Shown piece by piece: positions 1-6,537 of a DNA stretch of 9,870 nt. The position numbers were made by a program, and so were the translations under genes. Where the stretch lies: assembly GCA_903858075.1 (NCBI GenBank), contig CAIOHI010000149.1, positions 1-9,870 of the forward strand, written 5' to 3'. How positions within the stretch are numbered: position 1 is the first letter of the stretch; each line of letters opens with the position of its first letter. Below the pieces are notes generated by a model. That model had not been told where the DNA came from, did no database searches, and saw only the letters and a program-made list of their open reading frames with translations. This DNA is from an uncultured Actinomycetes bacterium. Lineage in GTDB: Bacteria > Actinomycetota > Acidimicrobiia > Acidimicrobiales > Ilumatobacteraceae.

Positions 1-1153
1 CGCCACGCTTCTGGCACAAGCCGGCAAGTCGGTATGTGTTGTAGACAAGGCCACTTTTCCTCGCGATAAGTGTTGTGGAGATGGCCTCACCACACTTGCC
101 TTACGCGAACTCGAGAAAATTGGTTTTGCCCCCAGCACAGTGGCTTCGTGGAAAACAATTCATAGCGCAAGGCTGCGCTCCCCTTCGGGTCGCGAAGTAG
201 AGGTTCCACTTCCTAGCGGCCAGGGTCAATATGCCGCAGTAGCTACCCGCCTCGACCTCGATGCAGCACTTGTAGAACATGCTCGCAACGCCGGAGCAGT
301 AATACGTGAAAATTGTGAGTTCTTAAATATCAGCTCTGAAAACAACTTTGCCGTCATCAGTTTCACCGACGGCACCAGTGTGACCGCGCAGCACGTTATT
401 GCAGCCGATGGCATGTGGTCGCCGGTACGTAAATCACTTGGGCTATTAGAAGAGGGTTACCTTGGCGAGTGGCATGCCTTTCGTCAATACGCCACCAACA
501 TCACTGGCCCTGCACAAAATGGTTTATATGTTTGGTTCGAGCCCGACCTCTTACCTGGCTACGCATGGTCATTCCCTCTAGCCGATGGAAAAGTAAACAT
601 TGGCTTTGGTGTGTTACGCGACGGCAAGCGCCGCATTCAAACCATGAAACACACATGGGAAGACTTACTGACTCGCCCACACATTGTTGAGGCACTTGGC
701 GAAGGCTTCACGCTTGTTGACCGACACACCGCATGGCCCATACCGGCAAATATTACGTCGGCAGTTTTACATCATCGCAATGTGATGTTTGTTGGCGATG
801 CTGCTCGAGCTACCGACACCTTGACAGGTGAGGGCATTGGCCAGGCGCTTCTCACCGGCGTACTCGCAGCACAAGCTATTCTCGACCCGTCTTCACGCAG
901 CGCATCGGAATCGGCTGCACAATATGCCAAACATGCGCGCCAGCACTTATCTGCCGACCACCACATGAGCTCGCTCCTCGGCAAGATGCTCTCACGACCC
1001 CTCATTGCACGCGGTGCAGTGCGCATTGTGGGCCTCAATAACTGGACACGGAGCAATTTTGCACGCTGGATGTTTGAAGACGAAGCTCGTGCAGTTGTAC
1101 TTACCCCGCGACGCTGGCACCGCAAGTTCTTAAAACAACGCGGCGCTTACTAA
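1..1153 (+). CDS. Geranylgeranyl reductase-family FAD-dependent oxidoreductase (5' truncated), MenJ-like
   Basis: The reading frame is open from base 2 at the window edge to the TAA at 1151-1153, so the true start and the GxGxxG dinucleotide-binding turn lie outside. The first visible residues (LLAQAGKSVCVVDK) look like the end of the N-terminal Rossmann unit. They are followed by FPRDKCCGDGLT, the family's FPR-x-K-x-CGDGL signature; from memory, CGDGLT is the form seen in actinobacterial members such as mycobacterial MenJ. Further on are AADGMWSPVR (the DG motif that contacts FAD) and GDAARATDTLTGEGIGQAL, the second FAD-binding motif. Members reduce isoprenoid double bonds in menaquinone, geranylgeranyl lipids or chlorophyll side chains. 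Menaquinone side-chain reduction is the likeliest role in an actinobacterium, but the substrate cannot be read from the sequence. The GTG at 140 is internal, not the start. The stop overlaps the end of the convergent MOSC gene by 4 nt. Confidence 0.88.
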   Translation, partial: ATLLAQAGKSVCVVDKATFPRDKCCGDGLTTLALRELEKIGFAPSTVASWKTIHSARLRSPSGREVEVPLPSGQGQYAAVATRLDLDAALVEHARNAGAVIRENCEFLNISSENNFAVISFTDGTSVTAQHVIAADGMWSPVRKSLGLLEEGYLGEWHAFRQYATNITGPAQNGLYVWFEPDLLPGYAWSFPLADGKVNIGFGVLRDGKRRIQTMKHTWEDLLTRPHIVEALGEGFTLVDRHTAWPIPANITSAVLHHRNVMFVGDAARATDTLTGEGIGQALLTGVLAAQAILDPSSRSASESAAQYAKHARQHLSADHHMSSLLGKMLSRPLIARGAVRIVGLNNWTRSNFARWMFEDEARAVVLTPRRWHRKFLKQRGAY

Positions 1154-1989
1154 AGAAACCGCACTTCGTCTCCAACGGAGCAAGTACCGGGCATGAGCAC
1201 TCGTGCATAAACGCCAACGCTTTGGTTGAGGTCACGCACAATGTGGCGCAATACAGCGCGATCTTCAGGAATGTCATTGTTAATTGCTCGCGTCACCATG
1301 ACACAACGAGGGCATGGGTCGAGAATTTCAATGATTGCCGACCCAATGGCAACTTGTTTATTTTTCCACGAGAACTCCGGGTGTCCATCTGCATCACCAC
1401 TGTCAATAACAAGGCTGGGTCGAAAACGCTTGATGTCGACAACAGAATTTGGCACAGCAGTTTTCATGGCCGCAAGCGCCGAGGTGGTCATCACCATCAG
1501 CGGGTAACAATCGTGGTGAGTTCCCGGTGGCGATTCAAACTCCATCACTTCAGGTGGGAAGATACTGAAGTCGGGCAATGGCTCATCTTCGGTGCGACCA
1601 AAAACTGCACGCATCTCTGCCATCACATCATCAGTGTCTGAAGGGCCACGGCGAAAATGCTCCACATTGCCTGCATCGGGTAGCTCTTCTAAAACAACAC
1701 GATGACCCAGCAAGGTAGATAATTTTTCGCTGCTTCCTACCTCGTTCGTTAAAAAGCTCTCTCCGTTTGGAGCAGTAATTTTCACTACGCGTCGCACCGG
1801 GTCAACACGCGCAGCGGAGAATTGCATGAGCCCACCAATTTTTTTAGCCCCACGAATGCCCCCACGTTCAAGATCTCGAGTTGCCCATACTCGGTCACCA
1901 ACGATGCCCAGGTCATTGACCTCACACGACGAAACCATCTCTCCCACCATCGACTTTACGGGATACGTCCAAATTTGAGATAAGCGCAT
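1150..1989 (-). CDS. MOSC domain protein with N-terminal MOSC beta-barrel (YcbX/mARC-like)
   Basis: The 279-residue protein begins MRLSQIWTYPVKSM, the usual opening of MOSC_N-plus-MOSC proteins (x-x-W/I-x-YPVKS). GDRVWATRD follows at about 31-39, and the C-terminal MOSC core contains RFRPSLVI (188-195) and DPCPRCVMVTRA (224-235). By family knowledge the PCxRC cysteine (here Cys229) binds the molybdenum of the cofactor, and relatives reduce N-hydroxylated compounds or bind sulfur/Moco. Activity in this protein is inferred. I chose the ATG at 1989 over an in-frame GTG at 2007. The family N-terminus begins there, no Shine-Dalgarno precedes either codon, and a TATGGT hexamer lies exactly six nt upstream of the ATG, as expected for a leaderless mRNA. 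The TAG stop (1150-1152) overlaps the end of the convergent reductase gene. No separate reductase partner or Moco-synthesis gene is in view. Confidence 0.87.
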   Translation of the reverse strand: MRLSQIWTYPVKSMVGEMVSSCEVNDLGIVGDRVWATRDLERGGIRGAKKIGGLMQFSAARVDPVRRVVKITAPNGESFLTNEVGSSEKLSTLLGHRVVLEELPDAGNVEHFRRGPSDTDDVMAEMRAVFGRTEDEPLPDFSIFPPEVMEFESPPGTHHDCYPLMVMTTSALAAMKTAVPNSVVDIKRFRPSLVIDSGDADGHPEFSWKNKQVAIGSAIIEILDPCPRCVMVTRAINNDIPEDRAVLRHIVRDLNQSVGVYARVLMPGTCSVGDEVRFL

Positions 1990-1995
1990 ATTCGC

Positions 1996-2041
1996 ACCAT
2001 AGTTCACCGAATAAGCGTCTTCATTTTGCGTGCACTACGGT
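1996..2041. promoter_or_regulatory. Mirror-image 12-bp element: probable divergent leaderless promoters
   Basis: Read outward, each arm is a near-identical 12-mer. On the minus strand GTGAACTATGGT (2007-1996) is followed by six nt and then the MOSC ATG. On the plus strand GTGCACTACGGT (2030-2041) is followed by six nt and then the oxidoreductase ATG at 2048. Ten of 12 bases match, and 22 bp separate the arms. The TATGGT/TACGGT hexamers fit an actinobacterial -10 (TAnnnT) placed so that transcription would start at or next to the A of each ATG. No Shine-Dalgarno is seen for either gene. The inverted repeat could also be an operator for a dimeric regulator. Promoter function is inferred from position and symmetry. 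Confidence 0.55.
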
Positions 2042-2047
2042 AGAGAC

Positions 2048-3013
2048 ATGCGTACTCGACTCACCGAACTTCTCGACATTGAACACCCCGTCATGCTGGC
2101 CGGCATGGGCGGCGTCTCGTACCACGAACTCGTAGCTGCAGTTTCTGAAGCGGGTGGCATCGGCACTTTTGGCGCATCCACCATGAAAACTCCAGAGCTT
2201 GTTGAAGAAATGAAACTTGCTCGAGGTGCAACTCAAAAACCATTTGGTGTCGACCTACTGACCGCACTTCCCCACCAAGTTGAAGAAGGCGTTCGTGCAG
2301 TAGTTGAAGGTGGCGCTCGCATTTTCGTTGCAGGCCTCGGTGTGCCACGCGATGCCATTGACTACCTTCACAAAAATAATGTGCTTGTGGGTTCTATGTG
2401 CGGCAAGGTGCGCCATGCTGTGTCGGCTGTTGCAAGTGGTTGCGACTTCGTTGTTGCCCAAGGCACCGAAGGTGGCGGACACACGGGCACAGTGGCAACA
2501 CTTGCATTAATACCTCAAGTAGTGGATGCACTTGGTGGAGCAGTTCCTGTTGTTGCTGCTGGCGGCCTTTTCGATGGCCGTGGTCTTGCTGCGTCACTTG
2601 CACTTGGTGCCGATGGCGTATGGATTGGCACTCGCTTCATTGCGACTCCAGAAGCTCGCGCAGTTCAGGGCTACAAAGAAACTCTTCTTGCCATTCACGA
2701 AGATGGCACCGTTATTTCGCGTGGCTTCACTGGCAAAACATGCCGCGTGGTGCGTAACGACTGGACAAACCACTTCGAACAGCATCCCGAAGAATTGAAG
2801 CCCTTCCCGCAACAAGCCATCTACTCCATGGGCGAAGGCGCAAACCACCTCGGTTACCCAAGCGACACCGTTGTCGACGTGAATCGCGAGTTCATGCCAT
2901 GTGGCCAAGGTGTTGGTGCTATCAATTCACTCATTCCAGCTGGTCAAATTGTGCGCGACATTGTTGCTGAAGCGGAAAAATTCTTACGCTCCACGCAGAA
3001 ATACTTCGCTTAA
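2048..3013 (+). CDS. Nitronate monooxygenase / 2-nitropropane dioxygenase-family FMN oxidoreductase
   Basis: The 321-residue TIM-barrel flavoprotein begins MRTRLTELLDIEHPVMLAGMGG, typical of the NMO/FabK superfamily. Visible motifs are AQGTEGGGHTG (137-147), whose His145 is at the catalytic-base position of class I NMOs; VVAAGGLFDGRG (about 168-179), the FMN-phosphate loop; and GADGVWIGTRF (187-197). Members oxidise nitroalkane nitronates or act as NAD(P)H-dependent flavin reductases or enoyl-ACP reductases, and the sequence alone does not settle which. The ATG at 2048 is preferred to an in-frame GTG at 2030, because the family N-terminus starts there and the GTG is the first codon of the putative promoter arm. 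The MFS exporter gene follows after 12 nt on the same strand, so the two are probably co-transcribed. Confidence 0.86.
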   Translation: MRTRLTELLDIEHPVMLAGMGGVSYHELVAAVSEAGGIGTFGASTMKTPELVEEMKLARGATQKPFGVDLLTALPHQVEEGVRAVVEGGARIFVAGLGVPRDAIDYLHKNNVLVGSMCGKVRHAVSAVASGCDFVVAQGTEGGGHTGTVATLALIPQVVDALGGAVPVVAAGGLFDGRGLAASLALGADGVWIGTRFIATPEARAVQGYKETLLAIHEDGTVISRGFTGKTCRVVRNDWTNHFEQHPEELKPFPQQAIYSMGEGANHLGYPSDTVVDVNREFMPCGQGVGAINSLIPAGQIVRDIVAEAEKFLRSTQKYFA

Positions 3014-3025
3014 GCACAACGCCCC

Positions 3026-4270
3026 ATGTGGAAACTGCTGCGCGGAAACCGCGATATACGCCTGCTCTTTATTGCCCAGGTCATTTCATACCTTGGTGAC
3101 TGGTTCTCATTTGTAGCACTCGCTGGCCTCGTTGAAGACGCGACGGGCTCAAAATTTCTCGTGTCTCTTGTGATGGTGACATTCTCACTCCCCTCGTTCT
3201 TAGCCTCTCCCATTGCAGGCCCAACTGCCGATCGATACGACCGCAAAAAAGTTCTTGTTGTTGTTTCCTGTTGCCAAGCCATTGCTGCGTTCGGGCTTCT
3301 TACGGCTGGAGATTCGCGTATCTGGCTGGTGTTTCTTTTTCAGTCGTCCGTCTCGGCTCTTGCTGCTTTTATTGGACCTGCCAGCGGAGCCGCACTTCCT
3401 AACCTTGCGCGCAACCCTGAAGAACTCACCAAGGCAAACTCACTTTTTGGTGCCACTTGGGGCATCATGCTTGCTGTAGGTGCCGGTCTTGGTGGATTTT
3501 TTTCGCAAGCATTTGGCCGCACTGCCGCATTCGTTGTGAACGGAATTTCTTTTCTCGTTGCTGCAGCGCTCTTTGCCGCCATTCACACAAAGATGCAAGA
3601 GCACCGCACGCATCAGCCAGGTGATGTGAAGCGACCTCGCATGCGTCCATTTGACGACATGAAAGAAGCCCTACATTTGGCCCGACAAGACAAAGTAATT
3701 TTGGCCCTCGTTGCATCAAAAACTACTTTCGCCGTTGGAGCTGGCATTGTGAGCCAACTTGCAGTACTCGCCTCTGACGTTTTTAAATCAGGGGACGCAG
3801 GCCGTGGAATGCTCATTGGCGTGCGTGGCATTGGCTCTGGTCTCGGCCCCATCATTGGCGCGCGATTCGTGAAGGGCAACCTCCAAAAACTTCTCTTTAC
3901 CTGCGGTATTGCCGGGCTTTTATTCTCTGTGTTTTATTTAGGAGCTGCGGTGAGTCCCAACATTGCCATTGCTGGCATCTGTGTTGCCCTTGCGCACTTT
4001 GGCGGCGGAGCACAGTGGACACTTTCTTCTTACGGCCTACAAATACGCTCACCCGATGCAGTGCGTGGTCGCGTTCTTGCCGGCGACTTTGCCATCGTTA
4101 CTCTGATGCTCAGTTTGTCGAGCGCGGCGTCGGGCCTACTTGCCGATGCCGTTGGAGTACGGGTAACAATTGCCGTTTTTGCCATCACGGCTGCAATTGC
4201 AAGTATCAGTTACCTTGTACTCACAAAACCTATTAGAGAGAGTCTGCGCACCGAGCAGCAGCATCCATAA
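3026..4270 (+). CDS. MFS transporter, EntS/MFS_3-like exporter
   Basis: The protein has 414 residues with about twelve hydrophobic segments and a charged cytoplasmic loop near residues 188-225 dividing the two halves. The opening (LLRGNRDIRLLFIAQVISYLGDWF) is typical of this exporter subgroup. The loop after the second membrane segment carries the MFS motif A variant GPTADRYDRKK (65-75). Later segments include GVRGIGSGLGPIIGARF and SYGLQIRSPDAVRGRVLAGD, the latter resembling the Q-x-x-x-P-D-x-x-RGRV motif of the EntS-like group. It is predicted to be a proton-coupled inner-membrane exporter of a small hydrophobic molecule or drug; the substrate is unknown. No Shine-Dalgarno precedes the ATG, and translation probably follows the upstream flavin oxidoreductase 12 nt away. 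The last 38 nt overlap the end of the convergent serine-hydrolase gene. Confidence 0.88.
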   Translation: MWKLLRGNRDIRLLFIAQVISYLGDWFSFVALAGLVEDATGSKFLVSLVMVTFSLPSFLASPIAGPTADRYDRKKVLVVVSCCQAIAAFGLLTAGDSRIWLVFLFQSSVSALAAFIGPASGAALPNLARNPEELTKANSLFGATWGIMLAVGAGLGGFFSQAFGRTAAFVVNGISFLVAAALFAAIHTKMQEHRTHQPGDVKRPRMRPFDDMKEALHLARQDKVILALVASKTTFAVGAGIVSQLAVLASDVFKSGDAGRGMLIGVRGIGSGLGPIIGARFVKGNLQKLLFTCGIAGLLFSVFYLGAAVSPNIAIAGICVALAHFGGGAQWTLSSYGLQIRSPDAVRGRVLAGDFAIVTLMLSLSSAASGLLADAVGVRVTIAVFAITAAIASISYLVLTKPIRESLRTEQQHP

Positions 4271-5429
4271 GAGTTTTTGCTCGCGAATCGCCAACAATAT
4301 TGTTAGCGAGTTTGTTCATTACATAACCGAAAGCAAGTTCACGATGTGGTTGCAAGAATGCAACAGAACCACCAAAACCCGGGTGACCACAACTTCCCTC
4401 ACCTACATACGGCGTGAATTCCGATGACGCCATGTAACCCATCGCAAATGATGTGGGACCAATTAAACAAGTATCGGGTTCGTTCTTTGGAGTTTGCACC
4501 ACAAACGCAGCATCGCGCATCGCAGATGACAACAACTGCACACCATTCACAGGGTGTTGCAAAGCAGAGTACATCGATGCAAGCGAACGCGCATTGGTGA
4601 CACCATTTGCCGCAGGTATTTCTGCACGCAGCACATCGCTGCGATTCATGAGGCCTTCACCTGTCCACGAACCCGAGAGCGAAAGTGCTTTGCCACCCGG
4701 AGTATTTGGCCCAATAAATTTTTCTAGCAATTCACGTGTTATTTTCGCTTCTTCAGATTCTGGCTCTGTGGACTTCTCGCGACCTTGACCCATGAGCAGC
4801 GGCACTACTCGATGCTCAAGTGCCTCGGGGAGCCCCACATAAATTTCAACGCCGAGTGGACCTGCAATTTCTTCTTGAATGAACTGCCCTACTCCTCGGC
4901 CATCAACACGGCGAATCAGTTCGCCCGCAAGCCAACCGAAGGTGAGGGCGTGATACCCATGCGTTGTACCTGGCTCCCACAACGGCGCCATTCCGGCGAG
5001 TTCGGCAGTGATCGTATTCCAATGGAGAATTTCTTCCAGCTCCATATGCCGCTCAACGGTGTACAAACCCGCCTGATGCGACAACAACTGCGCAACGGTG
5101 ATGTTGCCTTTGCCGTGTTGCGCAAATTCGGGCCAGTAGTGAGCAACAGGCAGTGCATAACTGAGAAGACCGCGCTCAACACACATGGCAACCGCAGTAG
5201 CGGTCACACCCTTGGTTGTACTAAACACCAATTGCAACGAGTCGACTGCATACTCTTTTGTTTTCGTGCGATCAGTCCAACCGGCAACAAGGTCAACAAC
5301 CAATTCACCTTTGTGGTACACCGCAACGCTGCAACCCACTTCCTCACCTGCTGCAAAGTTGGTGTGCACGGCATCGCGCACTTGTTCCCAACCTGCAACA
5401 CAGGTTCCCGAAATGGGAAAGCTAGACAC
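4233..5429 (-). CDS. Beta-lactamase-fold serine hydrolase (class C/EstB esterase type)
   Basis: The 398-residue protein has the class C beta-lactamase/DD-peptidase fold motifs. FSTTKG places SxxK at Ser70-Lys73 (nucleophile and general base), LLSHQAGL (115-122) is a standard family landmark, Tyr159 in HGYHALTFGW is the second-motif tyrosine, and GHPGFGGS gives His349-x-Gly351 in the KTG position. FGYVMNKL near the C-terminus is common in EstB-like esterases. I see no signal peptide, so a cytoplasmic esterase or amidase is more likely than a secreted penicillin-degrading enzyme. The start is GTG at 5427-5429, 2 nt after the stop of the F420-dependent oxidoreductase gene, which suggests translational coupling. 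The TAA at 4233-4235 lies inside the coding end of the opposing MFS gene. Confidence 0.9.
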   Translation of the reverse strand: MSSFPISGTCVAGWEQVRDAVHTNFAAGEEVGCSVAVYHKGELVVDLVAGWTDRTKTKEYAVDSLQLVFSTTKGVTATAVAMCVERGLLSYALPVAHYWPEFAQHGKGNITVAQLLSHQAGLYTVERHMELEEILHWNTITAELAGMAPLWEPGTTHGYHALTFGWLAGELIRRVDGRGVGQFIQEEIAGPLGVEIYVGLPEALEHRVVPLLMGQGREKSTEPESEEAKITRELLEKFIGPNTPGGKALSLSGSWTGEGLMNRSDVLRAEIPAANGVTNARSLASMYSALQHPVNGVQLLSSAMRDAAFVVQTPKNEPDTCLIGPTSFAMGYMASSEFTPYVGEGSCGHPGFGGSVAFLQPHRELAFGYVMNKLANNIVGDSRAKTLMDAAARCADSL

Positions 5430-5431
5430 CG

Positions 5432-6487
5432 CTAGATGCTGTCGATGATGTCGCGCAATATTTCTATTTGCTTTACAGCATCACCGCCAACTGGGTTCAC
5501 AGACAGATGGGTGACTCCTGCTTCTTTGAAAGCGGCTACTCGTTCAGCAACAAAACTTCGCGGTCCCACCAAGTTGGTGAGCTCGAGCATTTCAGTTGGT
5601 ACTGCTGCAGCTGCTTCATCTTTTTTGCCGTCAAGATATAGATCTTGCACTAATTTCGCTTCGGCTTCATACCCATAAGCAGTACAAATGTCGTTATAGA
5701 AGTTCTTTCCACGTGCGCCCATACCACCGATATACAAGGCGCTATTAGGGCGGACAGTATCGATCACTTTCGACTTTGCATCACCCACGAATTGCTCACC
5801 GATGGCTAGTACGCCACCAGCGCTAATTTGTAAAGTTTTCAAATCTTTGCTGCGCTTTGCTGCGCCAGACCTCAGTTGCTTGCCCCACACTTTGTCAAAC
5901 TTTTCAGGCACGAACATGACTGGCAACCATCCGTCAGCAAGTTCAGCAGTTGCCTCGACACTGAGACCCTTAAGGCTCGCCCACCAAATAGGAATATCGG
6001 CGCGCAATGGGTGGTTGATGAGCTTGAGGGGCTTACCCAATCCAGTACCTTGACCCGGAGGGAGCGGTGCGGTAACCGTTTGACCTTGATAGTTCAGGTT
6101 CTTTTCACGCTTCCAAATTTCACGACACACTTCAATGTATTCCTTGATGCGCTGCATCGGCTTTTCATAAGGAACGCCATGGAAACCCTCCACCACTTGT
6201 GGACCAGATGCTCCGAGCCCAAGCACGAACCGGCCATCACTGAGGTAGTCGCAACCAGCACCGGTCATTGCCATGAGCGCAGCCGAGCGGGAAAAAACGT
6301 TCACAATGCCAGTTCCAATTTCAACTCGGTTTGTTACAGCAGCGAGGTAACCCACTTGGGAAATAGCGTCATAGCTGTATGCCTCAGCGATCCACACCTG
6401 ATCGAGACCAGCTTTTTCTAGCTCCACAACACGGTTGGCAGATTCTTTGAAACCATGCGAATAGTGAACGGCCATTGTAATTTTCAT
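5432..6487 (-). CDS. LLM-class F420-dependent oxidoreductase, Rv3520c-like
   Basis: The 351-residue luciferase-like monooxygenase begins MKITMAVHYSHGF, with WIAEAYSYDAIS (33-43), VEIGTGIVNVFSRSAALMAM (55-74), GRFVLGLGASGPQVVEGFHG (85-104) and a late SFVAERVAAFKEAGVTHLSV segment. This combination, and especially the GLGASGPQVVEGFHG stretch, is typical of the actinobacterial F420-dependent family that includes Rv3520c. Such enzymes use coenzyme F420 rather than FMN for two-electron reductions or oxidations; the substrate is unknown. The ATG at 6485-6487 is preferred to the in-frame TTG at 6499 because a GGGGGA sequence stands 4 nt upstream. The serine-hydrolase gene follows after 2 nt, so the two form a short operon. 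larE ends 50 nt upstream. Confidence 0.9.
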   Translation of the reverse strand: MKITMAVHYSHGFKESANRVVELEKAGLDQVWIAEAYSYDAISQVGYLAAVTNRVEIGTGIVNVFSRSAALMAMTGAGCDYLSDGRFVLGLGASGPQVVEGFHGVPYEKPMQRIKEYIEVCREIWKREKNLNYQGQTVTAPLPPGQGTGLGKPLKLINHPLRADIPIWWASLKGLSVEATAELADGWLPVMFVPEKFDKVWGKQLRSGAAKRSKDLKTLQISAGGVLAIGEQFVGDAKSKVIDTVRPNSALYIGGMGARGKNFYNDICTAYGYEAEAKLVQDLYLDGKKDEAAAAVPTEMLELTNLVGPRSFVAERVAAFKEAGVTHLSVNPVGGDAVKQIEILRDIIDSI

Positions 6488-6491
6488 GATT

Positions 6492-6497
6492 TCCCCC
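6492..6497 (-). promoter_or_regulatory. Shine-Dalgarno of the F420-dependent oxidoreductase gene
   Basis: Read on the minus strand, GGGGGA lies 4 nt before the ATG at 6487. It is the only convincing ribosome-binding sequence I found before any start in the window, and it decides this start against the TTG at 6499, which overlaps it. Confidence 0.6.
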
Positions 6498-6537
6498 AAC
6501 AGATTTACGAATTGCTATTTATTCAATAGTAGGAGAC
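6498..6537 (-). promoter_or_regulatory. AT-rich leader, possible promoter for the oxidoreductase-hydrolase pair
   Basis: The gap between the larE stop and the oxidoreductase start is clearly richer in A and T than its surroundings. On the minus strand it contains TACTAT (6531-6526) and TAAATA (6521-6516), either of which could serve as a -10 hexamer, and the small palindrome CTATT-n5-AATAG. I found no convincing -35 at standard spacing. The composition suggests that the two downstream genes have their own promoter with a short 5' leader, though read-through from larE is equally possible. Confidence 0.3.

Noticed and set aside
140..142. GTG as the start of the left-edge reductase gene
   Set aside because: The frame is open upstream to base 2 and codes for recognisable family sequence, including the CGDGLT motif, so this codon is internal.
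1222..1641. 139-codon open frame on the plus strand
   Set aside because: It is antisense to the MOSC gene; the His/Arg/Trp-rich translation is typical of an out-of-frame shadow.
2005..2032. In-frame GTG codons at 2007 (minus) and 2030 (plus) as starts of the MOSC and NMO-type genes
   Set aside because: They lie in the mirrored promoter-like arms, no Shine-Dalgarno precedes them, and the family N-termini begin at the ATGs 18 nt further in.
2398..2757. Cys/Trp/Ser-rich 119-codon frame that superficially looks like a metal-binding or toxin-like peptide
   Set aside because: It is an alternative frame inside the well-supported NMO-type gene, and its composition follows from the Gly/Val/Ala codons of the real frame.
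4785..5435. 216-codon open frame on the plus strand
   Set aside because: It lies wholly antisense to the beta-lactamase-fold gene, whose catalytic motifs are intact, and its translation shows no recognisable domain.
5876..6421. 181-codon open frame on the plus strand
   Set aside because: It is antisense to the F420-dependent oxidoreductase and has no family resemblance or start signal.
6516..6531. CTATT-n5-AATAG palindrome as a transcription terminator for larE
   Set aside because: The stem is only five A/T-rich pairs with no following T-run on the minus strand, too weak for an intrinsic terminator.
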